Assembly (NCBI GenBank): GCA_949152475.1
Contig: OX424561.1
Location: 6,200,001 to 6,264,000 of the forward strand
Length of the DNA: 64,000 bases
Direction of reading: 5' to 3'
From: Terebella lapidaria
Lineage: Eukaryota > Annelida > Polychaeta > Terebellida > Terebellidae
Below the pieces are notes generated by a model. The model searched no databases, had not been told where the DNA came from, and worked only from the letters and a program-made list of their open reading frames with translations. A program made the translations under genes and the position numbers. Position 1 is the first letter of the stretch; each line of letters starts with the position of its first letter. Positions 24,138-36,400 of this stretch are shown in pieces.

Positions 24138-24969
24138 TGTCATGCCCTACTAGTAAAAAAAAATGTTCACGCGCTGCTGAAGATCGTTATATTTATAACG
24201 AACTCATAAATCCACCATTCTCCTCCGCATAACCACGTGCGGAGGATTGATCACGTTCTTGCGGAGGATCAATCACGTTCTTGCGGAGGATTGGCCACGT
24301 GCTTGCGGAAGACCAGGCATGCACATGCGCAGAACAGCTTCCGGTGAAGAGCCCAATAAAAAGAGGCAGCCACAGCTCTCTGAGTCAGTCGGGGCAAGAC
24401 ATGACAGAAGACACATCTCCCTGAGACGGTTTTGTCTTCCTGGGACAGGCGAGGGAAAACACTTAGACCCTCCGCAAGGACGGGGGAGCTCTGAGGAGCC
24501 ACGGAACCTCGGCAGCCCGGAAGACCTCCGCAGGGAGAGGACCCCTGCAGAACAGAAGACCTCCGCAGGTCCAGAGGACCTCTACAGAAGTGAGAACCTC
24601 CGCACAGGCGACACCTCCGCGGAAGATGGCGAGACAGACTCCGCAAGTACACATCTCTGGAGACGGAAGAGTTGCGGAGCCAGGGAACCTTCACCTCCAC
24701 ATGGACTTCACGTAGGAAGAGACTGACACTAGTTCTGATGCCCAACGTTAAAGCAGGGTCTTAGTCTAAACCTGGACCTGGTGTAACTTTTCAGTATTGT
24801 AATGCCCGGTGACTTAGTCTAATTCTGGTCACTGTGTAATTTGGGAAACATATTGCATATATTTTGTGAGTGAGTAACTTGTCGTATATTGGTAATAAAA
24901 CCCGTGTCTTTGAATTAATATGTCTTCAGCCCTTTTCTCTAACCAGATGGAATTGCGGACGTCTCACCA
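24138..24969 (+). mobile_element. LTR-like sequence with short U3-type repeats
   Basis: Begins TGTCATGCCC and ends CTCACCA. It contains, in order, four ~22-bp units sharing CACGT...TTGCGGAGGAT (about 24234-24310), a TATA-like CCCAATAAAAAGAGGC (24350), a GC-rich stretch with repeated ACCTCCGCA (24470-24640), and a poly(A) signal AATAAAACCC (24895). This U3-R-U5-like order suggests a solo LTR on +. I found no flanking duplication or second LTR, so the boundaries are tentative. The 159-codon frame inside is not considered a protein. Confidence 0.45.
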
Positions 24970-26124
24970 ATAATTGTCTATAGCGTTCGGACACAGAGAC
25001 GAGAGGTACTGCACAAGAACTATACGAAAAATAAACACAACGAGAGAAAATAAACAACATCCAAAACACACGGCACCAAATAATCGTAAAATCGCTACAT
25101 ATTCAAGGCTTCATACACAACAACTGGTTGATGACTATCATCAGCTGATCATGCACCAGACACAATAACCGGCATATTCTTTGACGTGTCCGACAGTCCG
25201 AGTGTCGAGATTCAGAGCATATATGATTTCAGAAATAGGCAATAAAATCAAGAATATTTTTTATATATTTTTTTTCAATTTTATTCAAAAAGAAGCACAG
25301 TAAGGGCACGAGTTTGTGACAGAGGGAGTACAAAGGTACCTATTTCATGCCAGTGCTGGATAAGTCCGTGACTGGATGTCCTCCAGATGGATCGTGGCCG
25401 TATAGGCTGTACGTGGAAGTAACTGGGCGTAATTGGATGGGGGCACTAACGACACATTCGTCGATAGTCCAGTTCTAACGACATGTGGTGTTATCCCAAG
25501 CATGTCCCAATCAGTCCATGCGTGAGGTCTTTGTGAGTGACAAAATGTCTACTGACGTGTCGGAATAGCTCAGCGAATGTTTGCCAACCAGAACCACCAA
25601 ACTTAAATCCGGCTTAATCTGGTTGATTTGATGTTCTATTTTTTCATCAGCGGGTCAACTCAAGCACCCCATTGTTGAATAATGTCGTTTATGTTTCTGT
25701 GACAAGTATTAAAAACTTACTGATTTTGTTGTGTATATTTGGTTGTCCTATTAATTAAAATGCGTTTTTAATATATCGAGCGATTTCAAAAGCGTCTTCG
25801 TAGTTCCATACACCAAACGAAACGGTACTCATATCAATAAAATGTGAAACATTTGATTCTGAATCTGCTCATCATGAAATGTCAAAATTTGTTTACTGCA
25901 CATACTGAAACATCGTGCGGATAAATAACTGAATATATTGGCGTTACTGGACATATGTCGTGTTGTTATTCCATTTTCTGGCATCTTCGAGAACCACCTA
26001 ACCACCTAGTAAGTCCACCGTGCACCCAATCATCATTAATTTCGCTGTATCGCCAACCTCAGAACCTGTCGTTTCAACGACGGACGGAGTACAGTGTGTA
26101 GGCCTATACAGTATATAGTCTGTG
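24970..26124. other. repeat debris, no gene recognised
   Basis: Around 25255-25290 the complement shows GAATAAAATTGAAAAAAAAT, resembling a retroposon 3' tail on -. Otherwise nothing recognisable. Confidence 0.35.
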
Positions 26125-26965
26125 CAACTTCATTTCTGCGCATGGAATTTGGCGATAATTTTTACAAAGTGTCATTAAACGCCATGAAAATTACTTATTT
26201 GTATACTGTGACACGAACGGCGATTGGGTGTGTGCGAATTCCGGCATTGCATGGAGGTTATCTGAAGTGATGACAGATTTTCCAAACGAAGCAGACGTTT
26301 TCCACATTTTCCCGTCTGTATGATGTTATCTCTCTGATATCTGACATCACCACTGTTGTGACGATGCGTTACTTTGGGTTTGGAGCATGCACAACCATTC
26401 ATTGTCAGTATCTGACGTTTCCATCTTTGCAACGGACGACTCCAAGCAATTGTCAAAGTGAGAGGGGTTTGCCGTATATCATGTATATTCAGTCATTTTG
26501 TAGAGTATTAACATTTTAAAAATCACATCTTCTAATTTCACCATGGGGTTCAAGCCTATATATTATACCACAATTCTTGCCAAAAAATTTGTTAGATTTC
26601 TGTGTGAAGGAAACAAAATTCTTTATTTCTTGACTCAATCTGTTTAAAATATCCCGAACACCTCCACACACTTTGTTTAGGATGTTCCCAATCGATATGC
26701 AGATTTTGTTCCTACATGATGTGACTGTATTGATTCCCGTCATTTATGAACATGTAAACAAACCAACTTTTTTGTACCGAAATATGTACGATTTGTAGGG
26801 TTTATGTGGATCGGAGGCTTTCGGAGCACAGCGAGTACTCAATTCACCAACCAATAATCACCGTTAGTGCTAGTTTGTGTATATCAACAGTTGAAATAGC
26901 CGACACTCGTTCAATACGGAAATTATCGCCAAATTCCATGCGCAGAAATGGAATTGCACAGACTT
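26125..26965. repeat. inverted repeat pair, ~50-bp arms
   Basis: GCGCATGGAATTTGGCGATA near 26138 and TATCGCCAAATTCCATGCGC near 26924 are perfect inverted copies. The match extends with changes through GTCTGTGCAA on the outer side. The 840-bp unit resembles a non-autonomous DNA element with subterminal inverted repeats; no coding capacity. Confidence 0.6.
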
Positions 26966-27519
26966 TAGTGTATCGTCAGAGTACGAATCACCGACCCTCT
27001 CCCTAATGCTTGACCCCTGCAAACGACTAGGCAAAACTTGAATAAACTAAAAAGTAAAATGTGCAGAAATGTGTATCAGAAGTACTTTCAATGTGGCTTC
27101 TGTCAGATGGCTGTTTAGCACAGCTGTTTGGCAGTGTTTGCAGGGGTCGAGGATTAAGGACAGGGTCGATGATTAGGTACCCTGACGCTAGGCCTAGTGT
27201 GATGAGTCTTCTATTTCTGCGCATCTCCTATTTCGACGCACTTCGTTTTCCATGACATTCTAGCCCCACTGATGGCGTTATGAGACTGTATTTATTTGGT
27301 GCACTTAATAAGCCAGTTCGGAATTGTTTCTAGGTCAGGTCAACTGGTATAAACAAAATGTTCATGCACACGATGTTCAAACGAGAGTGACGTGTTAAAC
27401 TCAAAGTAAACAAACTATTGAGTATCATACAGGCATCAGTGTGTAAGTGACAATGACTCGACAATGGTAGCATGACAACACGGGTGGATTTGTTTATACC
27501 ACCAAGAAGAACTTTTTCT

Positions 27520-29029
27520 TCTTCTCCTGCCATTTTGGTTTCCGCGCAATAAGTCAAGAACGCCTGAATGGATTGACTTGAAACTTTCACCACTGCTCAG
27601 GCATATTGTGCAGATGTGCTGTATACGTTTTGAGCCGGATCCAAGGTCTGTGAGGTCTGTGAGGATGAAATCTATGTCGATTTTTGGGCTTCATTTCCAC
27701 ACGATAACTCAGAATATACATACATGCAATGGCTGCAGAACTTTGAATGGAGGTTCATATATACGAACTGGGAAGACCCCTATTGATTTTGGGACCAATC
27801 TGTCAAAAGACCTTTTTCTGACCTAGAGGTCAGAAGAATTTTCGCAAGTCATCCTTCAGGTTTCCTGCATATCTCGGAAATGGTGCGTCAAAGATTTTTT
27901 GGGACTCATCACACTAGACAAACAAGTCTCATGGGTATTACATACATACATGTTCATTTATATGAGCGCAAACGAAACCATTACCAGTTATTGTGGCGCT
28001 TAACAAAAACATGGGTATTAGGGATGACCTTTGAGGCCTTGACCTTGACCTTAAATTTTTATTTCGCGGACTTTGCATTTTTTGTTTCCGTCGACATCTC
28101 GGGAACAATGCGTCGTAAAGCATGTGTAGAGCGAAACGGATGTTATTTTGGATGATTAGGGATGACCGTGGGGTATTAGGGATGACCTTTGACCTTCACC
28201 ATAAATTATTTTGCTGAGTCAACATTTTTCATTTTTGTCGATCTCAGAAATGGTGGTTCGAGAGTGAAACGGATGTCATTTTCGGACTTGTCGCCCTAGA
28301 CAAACATGCCTAAGGGGAATAAGGGAGCTTTGACCTTAAGTTTTTTCGCTGAGTCGGCAGAGCGAAACGGACGTTATTTTCGGACTAGTCACCCTAGACA
28401 AACATGTCTTGGTGTTGAGGATGACGTTCGACCTTGACCGTAAATTTTTTTGCTGAGTCGGCATTTTTCGTTTTCATCGATATCTCGGAAACGGTGCGTC
28501 ATAGAGCAAAGCGGACCTAATTTTTGGACTCGCCACTCTGGACAAACATGTCTAAGGGGTAGTAGGGATGACCTTGAATTTTTTCGCTGAGTCAGCATTT
28601 TTCGTTTTCATCGATATCTCGGAAACAGAGCGTCGTAGAGTGAAACGGATGTTATTTTCGGACTTGTCCCCCGAGACAAACATGTCTAAGTGGTATTAGG
28701 AATGACCTTTATCTCTGACGTTAAATTTTTTTGCTGATTCAACATTTTTCTTTTTCGTTGATATCTCGAAAACGGTGCATTGTAGAGCGAAACAGTTATT
28801 TTCGGACACGTCGCTTTAGACAAACATGTCTTATGGGTATTGACTCAATTGAGGATAAACTTTGACTTGACCTGAATTTTTTTTTCGGTACGTTTCATAT
28901 TTATTGATATCTCGGAAACGGTTCATTGTAGAGCAAAACTGACCCGGACCCAAATTTTTTTTTTCGAATTAGCATTTTATTTGTTTGGTATCTCAGTACG
29001 GTGTGTCACAGAGCAAAATGGATGTTATT
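27520..29029 (-). repeat. right array of ~140-bp satellite plus flank, inverted
   Basis: Units with GTTATTTTCGGAC and AGACAAACATGTCT recur at about 28276, 28373, 28517, 28651 and 28795, at 134-144 bp apart with one 97-bp deletion unit. They are the reverse complement of the 17-kb array. The inner flank (27520-27830; GGTTTCCGCGCAA, CCCCTATTGATTTTGGGACC) is also the inverse of the flank at 17720-18005. Confidence 0.85.
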
Positions 29030-29160
29030 CGTAGCAAGCATATTATAAATGTTATAGGTTAGTCTCTACACCGAAATGCATCCAAGGCATCTTTTTGCCT
29101 TGACGTCTAGTTTGTAATTTTGTGTGTTCTTTGCTGTCAGTAATGAAGCAGCAATTATTA

Positions 29161-30029
29161 AAGGCCAACTCAAGTCGAAATAAATTTCAAGTTATTATGT
29201 TCTGTGCAATAGAAAATGCAAAATGTAATATGCTGGCTTCTACAGAACCTTAATATCTTTCACCGTTCTCGAGATATTACCAATTTTGTGTCAAGTTTTA
29301 AAAATATTTGTACTTGAATTATGAAGCTCATTAGCTATTATAATGAGTATCCGTGACGTCACATGAGTAAGTTACTTTAATTAGCTACTTTTAAAGCCCT
29401 TTTCTGAATGATCCGTGCATAGTATTGCTAAATAATGCTAATATGAACATGATGATAGAAGATATACCACACCCATAAAATGTGTCTGGTCACCATGCCA
29501 ACCGTACTCAACATACGGCCCATAGCAACGTGGTTGCTAGGGGACTTATCTCGGGGCTGGTATGCGAAATGACGTTTAAAATTATTCAATGGATTTCAGA
29601 CAATATTCTTGTCCACATTTTCACCGGTTTTATGGTACCTCATTCAATATTCAGGGCAATGGGCCCCTAGCAACCATGGTTGCTATGGGTCGTATCTCGA
29701 GAATAGTTACCTCGGCAACCAATTCTGGAAATTGAATACTGATTATATATCGTGCTAAAAAAGATAATGCCAAATAAAGCTCATATTATCATCAAACATG
29801 TTTGAAAATAGACGTTTCATTACATTAATTAACTTGTTTTACCCTTGTTACGTCATGAATACTCATTATAATAGGTAATTAGGCACAAAAAAGTTCGCCC
29901 AAAACTTCCACTAAAACTGTCATATGTTCATAAATAATCGAGATATTGACATTCTGTAAAAACTATAATAAATCATGAGATTCACTCTGTCATCTGTCAA
30001 AAATGAGTATCCCGACTTTAGTTGGACTT
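29161..30029. mobile_element. 869-bp non-autonomous element with TA duplication
   Basis: Ends AAGGCCAACTCAAGTCG and CGACTTTAGTTGGACTT are inverted copies with two mismatches, flanked by TA (29159-29160, 30030-30031). Subterminal parts are also inverted (TATTATAATGAGTATCCGTG near 29336 versus ATACTCATTATAATAGG near 29860), and the centre has paired GGTTGCTAGG/CCTAGCAACC blocks near 29530 and 29668. No transposase. Fits a Tc1/mariner-type MITE. Confidence 0.75.
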
Positions 30030-30031
30030 TA

Positions 30032-33000
30032 ATGCAGAGACATGTGTGTTGTCTGCTTCCATCATGTTATTGTGGACTCGGGCAGTACCAGTAATATATT
30101 ATTTAGCTCTGAATATCTAATGCTGCTTCGAGCTTGAACTATCTTGCAACTGGAGGAAGAAACAAGCTCGGCTTATTTCATTTGACATTTTTGTAACCAA
30201 TAAATCAGAAATTGTGGTATGGTAATGGCACAGTCAGATCTCATTATCAGTTTGTGTGTGAGCTTCTGGAGGTGACACTGTGATAATAGCCTCCATGTTG
30301 TGCGACTGTCTGTCCGCTCTGTGTGGTACCCTGCTAACGATCACTGTCCCACCGACAGTGTATCGTCTGCTGCCAGTAACTGGGGTGGGGGGGAGTGGGG
30401 GTGTAATTATGGTATTGCCTCAGACACTACATGTAAACACTAACAGTCGGCACGGTGTAATGGTGAGCACCATGATGTTGGTTCAGAATGAAAAGGATGA
30501 TTAAAAAAACGCTGATGGTATGAAACTAGGATCAGGTACGTTAGAACCCATCTTATACCGGGAAGATCTTGAGCATGTTATGACCATGACGATGACAAAA
30601 AATACAGTTTCAGCATAGCGTACATGTGATATTGGACTGCATGTTTGGTATTGATCTTGCTTTCAACATTGAGAAGCCAAGTCAATCTGTGCATCAACGG
30701 GCGTATTGGAAGTTACACATAACTTGTTGCATGGCAGCGGATTGAACTGGTAAAGGTAAGTGTTCATGGCTGTCTGTCTGGGACAGGAAAACCGTCCGTC
30801 AGGTCACGGTCGAGGCATGTCTGATCACATGACTAGTGGGCGATTGCATCTGGAGGGCTGAGGATAGAGCGCTGACGAGGAGACGGCTTGCACTGCTGAC
30901 TGGACTATAAATAACAATGACATCACATGGAGGATAGCCGTCCATCTGTCTCGGACCCATGTCGCTCTTTATGGGGTTTTGTGTTGCCATGGAAACCAGA
31001 CAGAGAACCCAAATCAGAACCGACGTCAAACTGTACCTTCAGCGGTAGAGAACCACATGGAAAGTATTAAAGCTGTTTTTGATTTGGAATTGTCGTAAGC
31101 CATGAATTTTGACATGCAGAGCTCTAGTAATGTGAATCTACAACAATACCAATTGATGGGATAGTACATGGGATGTCTCTGACAGGCTGTGACGGCGTTA
31201 CTAGGAACCCATCTCTTTCATTATTGGTGCCCAGAAGTCATTGCTGTATATAAATGTACTGTACACTGTTTCTACATGTTTTCAAAAACCCATAAAAGAT
31301 GGGCTTCTGATGTTTTGTTATCCCCTGCAGTATTGTGGGTACTGTTAGTGATATGCATATCAAAACATTGATTGCTTTTCATTGATTTTTGATATTTTAG
31401 GACAAGCAAATCCTCTGATTAAACATCGTCAATCTACTTATGATGTCCATGTGAATCTAAATCATGTGCAGGGCTGTTTGATCGATCAATATTATAAGTT
31501 CAACCCGGGTAAAATCAAAATATCACTTGACTAGCACAGGGCATACTGAATGATAATCAAAATATTTACAGTTCACTGTCATTTACCAGTGTCCAGCATG
31601 GTACATTGTTTCTGTCTGAGTATGTGCACTAGTTTACGTAGTGTAGTAGGTACATGTAATGTTGGTGGATAATCCTTGCTGCATGAGGAATCGCTGTATC
31701 CATGGTGACTATTCTAGCAATACATGTACAGATCTATGGTGTCTGTAGCAGACATGTATTTATCGATGGACATCATAATATAATTCGTAATGCAAAACAT
31801 CATATAAGCTTCTAGGATAAATATGTACTTAATATACATTAATGTTGATGTATACGTGTACACAGCACATGTACATTTTGTACCGTTATGTGAATTTCCT
31901 ATTCTGATGACAGCCTCGGTTGCAATTGCTTGCAGGCACAATCAACGATGGATACAAAGTCATCTTCTGTCAGGTGACCTGTTGTGACATGTCATCTACA
32001 TCTGCATGTATGATTCGATACACAGGATAGAGTAGGGTCATACCAAATTTAGCAACAATTACATGCATGTATAAACGTGGATGTGTTGATTACTATGATC
32101 ACCAGTACTCAGTACTTACGAATTTTTGTGCCATGAATTGAAGCAATCAAATGTCATAGGAATTATACTTTGTCCCAAAATTCTGATTTTTGCAGCCATA
32201 TTTCATGGAATACTGGCATGCAATGAATTACCACTGGCAGAAGTGAATAAAATAAATGAATAAACCAGTGATTCAATACTCGGAAATGCTGCTGCATGCC
32301 TTCTGCAGATTACCTGTTCACTGAGAAATCACAAAATAATATTTTCCGCGTGTGTGGCAAGTCACTTGATCAGATTGGCCCATGAATAATGTATTTGTTA
32401 GCCTGGTCACTGCCACATGGCCCGGTGATTCCTCGGGTCCCCACCTTTCTGTCTTGTGATCTCCTGACATGGGGACTGTGAGTTATGGTATATCACCGAC
32501 CAGAGAAAGCCTGGAATTGGGCAAGATTGTGAAGGCTTCGTAAGTGGAACCCCAATGCCATGGAGGTGCTGCGGGGAAAAGGCGTGGGATAATGGGGCAG
32601 GTGGGGGGGGGGGGGGTGTAGAGAGGGGAGCTGAGGAAGAGGGGTGTAGAGCTCCAGTGGTGGTTTAGGGGAAAAATGGTTGATCCAAGTAATTGGTGCT
32701 CAGTGACAGCGATAGTACGAATAGTACTCTTCTCACTTTTTGGCGGTGGTCGACGCCACACGTCACGTTGTGTTACCATTGGCGACGACGACATATTGTC
32801 CGTGTGACTCGTCTGGGTTATTTGTAGACACGCTGACAGGTCAGACCAGAGGCATGGCTCGCTATAACACGCTGTAATCGTCGTCACTTTGTGCTAGCAT
32901 CGGAGAGCGAATGTATAACGGGTTGTGAAGTCTGAGACACTCACAAACAGCTGTTGTAGGAAACCAAGGTCACCATATGGATTCTTTTGACAGATATCGA

Positions 33001-33479
33001 GACATTTAGATACAGTAATTTATTCTTGATATATTGGCTTCATAATCACCAGCAAATTCTCATATAACAACATAGTTTGGATACTTACCTATTGACCAGA
33101 ATGGATGATTGAAACATATGGCTACACGTGTAGGCCTATTTATACGATGTTTTATAGATGTACATTGTAGTTCATGCCAATAGAGCAATTGTAAATGTAT
33201 ATAGGTACATGTATCTCACAGTTGAAGCATCAATGATCTATGTTTGATACTGGTACTTGTACCTGCCTATACATATTCATCATTTACATGTATGAAAAAC
33301 TTTGGTCAATTTGTGTTCAGTATTACTGACTCCAGATCGCCAGAGTTTAATGTGTCTAGAGAGAGCATTCCAAGAGCTTAATTAAATTCCTTCAGACCTT
33401 CATTTGATTCTCACTTGATTGACCTGACCTGTGTTACAGATCTGGTGAGTCCGGCGAAGGACTATGATTGGGCGGCGTG
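30032..33479. other. region upstream of TMEM63
   Basis: No supported coding exon. A run of 14 G lies at 32603-32616. An acceptor-like TGTGTTACAG ends at about 33439, 40 bp before the TMEM63 ATG, so one or more non-coding 5' exons and the promoter probably lie in this stretch, but I cannot locate them. Confidence 0.4.
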
Positions 33480-36400
33480 ATGGCGGACGTGCCGGACACC
33501 CCCATCAACAACTACTCGTACCCACTCAAGTGTGACCGCTACTACACCGAGCACAACAAAACTACCTTCATCTACGGAGGCTACGAGGGCATCCCCGAAA
33601 ACTTGCTCATCAACTTCCTGGCATGGCTGGTAGGTGGCAGCACCAGTACTGGATTGCGATAAAAAAAATTTAGACTCAGAAAAGGAATATTAATTGGAAA
33701 TTAACTGGGATTATAGTATTTTTTTTGTTTGTCTATCCTGTTGCCAGGGGCTGCTGGTGCTGTTTACGCTGTTACGTAAGATAGCGTGGGACTACGGCCG
33801 CTTGGCGCTCGTCAACCGCACCGAAGCAAGGTCAGTGTTATATCAACATGATCAAGATAGCTCGCAGAATGTTTGATGGTTTCAGCCAATTTTCATCTGA
33901 GGATTGATGAGGTTAAACATAACCAATATTTTTTTTGTACACATGTTGATTTTTGTTCAATACATGTCAGAAATGAGTGATATATTATGACAAATACATT
34001 GTACACAATTCTTAGATGAGTTATCGCTAATTTTTTTTCTTCATGAACGTGACTTACAGGAATGGGAGGTAAAGTTTCTGTAGTTTGCGGATTTGTGACA
34101 GGTTTATGTACGGCACATTTTATTTTGAGAGCTTTCCGTTTTGATCAACATCATCATCAAGCTCTACATGTACTGTGAATGATTTGCAGTGTTTGAAATA
34201 TGTGATAACGACAACCAAAAATACTGAATGTAGCTGTGATTCGATAGGAAATTTAGCATGGTAAAATTTCAATGATATTATTTTTGTGATTGTTCGTGTT
34301 CAAACAGTCTGGATCTCTTGATTGTTTTAAAATGTTCGATTTTCCAATTCAAAGTTGAATGGAATGTTTTGTGATGTTTGATGTGTGGCTGTGATGCTCC
34401 AGCATCTGCAAATGTAACTTGAGTAGCTGTAGCATAACTATCGATATTAAGATACAAATTGAGACAGTTTTTGCAATAATGGTTTCTATGGTTTCAAATT
34501 CAGAATTACGAGTCGTGTGTCCAGACAGTAAGTGTCATTTGCAGCTCAGATAGTTGTTGATCGCACGGTAGAACTTTTAGAGTTACTACATTGTACCTTA
34601 ATTCTGTTTTCTGTGGTGTTTTTATTGGCTTGCAAAAATACTCACAAATTTTATGTGTCATAGATCTCACCATTCAACAGAGTGATCTGTGGGTGGTGCT
34701 TTTTTTTTGGTCAGTGTTTTTATTTCAAACTACTTGAATAAAAATGAAACATCTCACACAGATTGTCATGATAACCTACACTTAGATAGTATTATCTCAC
34801 ACAAACATTTGTCAGTATATCTACGAATAATAATACGTGTTTATGTGGCAAATCTGTATGACTGTTTGCTGTTGTGTTGGCACACTGTGATATCTAACTG
34901 GTACTTGTATTTTATTTACCATACACATTCTCGCATGAGCTATGTGTTTCTGTCCTTTGAGTTGCCAGTGTTGTTTTACTGCATGCAACATTATTTCATT
35001 GGGTTTTTTCCTGAATAAATGTACTCAATATTTGCTGGTATTACAGTACTTTTCAGGGAAAAAAATTTGTTCTGTAGTGCAGATATTTCTTTCAACGAAT
35101 AAAATAAATAGAAAAAAAACATAATACAACTGTATATAATATTGATATGTCTTACTTTAATTTCAGTTGCTAGTATTTAAAATAAGATTATTTCATTCTG
35201 CCAATGTGAATGTTGAATGTTACCATGTTGTATTGTTTTACGCTGTCTGTAATGTGCTATTATGTGATGTAAGTGTTGTATCTTGTCTCCGTACAGGACG
35301 CTACTGCAAGCCGAGTCCGGATACAATGTGTATGTCTGTCGAGTGATACAGAGTCTGCTTTAGTTTGTAGTTTGACTCCATTTACATAATCACGCTGGTC
35401 AGTTGTAAATTGTTTGCTGTGACTAATTGGTTAAAATTATAACCATAATAATTTCTAGAACAACTCCACATTTTAGTTTTGTTTGGTGTTTGCGATTGAT
35501 GATTCTTTCTGATTTAGTTGAAGAATATACCTACACTATATACGATGTGTGTAATGGTATGCTGTACATGTACATATGAATATTTCAAGAATGTTCCGAT
35601 GTGTTACGACAAATTTTGAAGGACAGCGAATGCCCGTGTGGGAGATCATGCACCAGTGTCACACAACAATGGCGCATGGCTTGCACGTGATATATCCAAT
35701 ACAATCTTATTAATTGCATCCAATTAAATCCATCCATCCATATACAATTAAATCTGCACATTTACGATTGTAATTCCTGCCTGCAAAATAAAACGAGCGG
35801 CATGACAAAAATCCTGTAATTACCATTACCTCAATAATTCATTACACTGAATCATTTACTGGTCAATACTTGCCCATGCAGTATGTTATCTGTCTATAAG
35901 AAGTGTGTTACTCGTTCTAACCTTATGGTAGTTCCGTATCTCACTCCCGTGGTTCATTGGTAAATGTACCAGGAATTCTAACTCAATAATCAAGATATGA
36001 GTATGTCGATGGCTAGTGACACATAGATCCTGAACATATTGGTATTAATAGTACCCATCATCCCCATGGATTCTAGTCGTAGATATCCCATAAACATGAT
36101 TAATCAGTGAGCATTTGTGGTCTTCAGTGCACTTCTGGTGAAATATTACTTTACTTCTTGAAGTAATACTCAAGGACATAAAATTGAGTAATATCCACAT
36201 CTAATTTGAGCTTTCATGATACATAATACTCTGATCATGAGAGATAATCAACGGTAATTACAAACATGTGTACACGTAATTACATGTACAATATATTGAA
36301 ATTTGTGTAATGGAAGTTTGTCACTCCAACTACCTGGTACATGTAACAAAAAAATTTATTCGAAAAAATGACAATCGTAATCTTTAAATGTCTTAATAAC

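Larger units (their letters stand above)
17018..29029. mobile_element. 12-kb block bounded by inverted satellite arms (possible foldback/TU-like element)
   Basis: The left arm (17018-18005) and right arm (27520-29029) mirror each other: satellite outermost, the same unique flank innermost. Both arrays begin in the same unit phase (ATAACGTCC on the left; GATGTTATT, its diverged complement, on the right), and similarity appears to end there on both sides. Drosophila FB, Galileo and sea-urchin TU elements have long terminal inverted repeats built of tandem units, so this could be such an element, later filled by a LINE, LTR-element debris and other repeats. No target duplication or transposase was found, so an inverted duplication of a satellite array is equally possible. 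Confidence 0.4.

Noticed and set aside
24247..24726. 159-codon ORF, and its antisense partner, as a protein
   Set aside because: Low-complexity translation of the CTCCGCA-repeat part of an LTR-like sequence; no domain resemblance.
17018..29029. Satellite arrays as a CRISPR-like array
   Set aside because: Units are 140 bp, diverged and tandem without unique spacers, in an animal genome.
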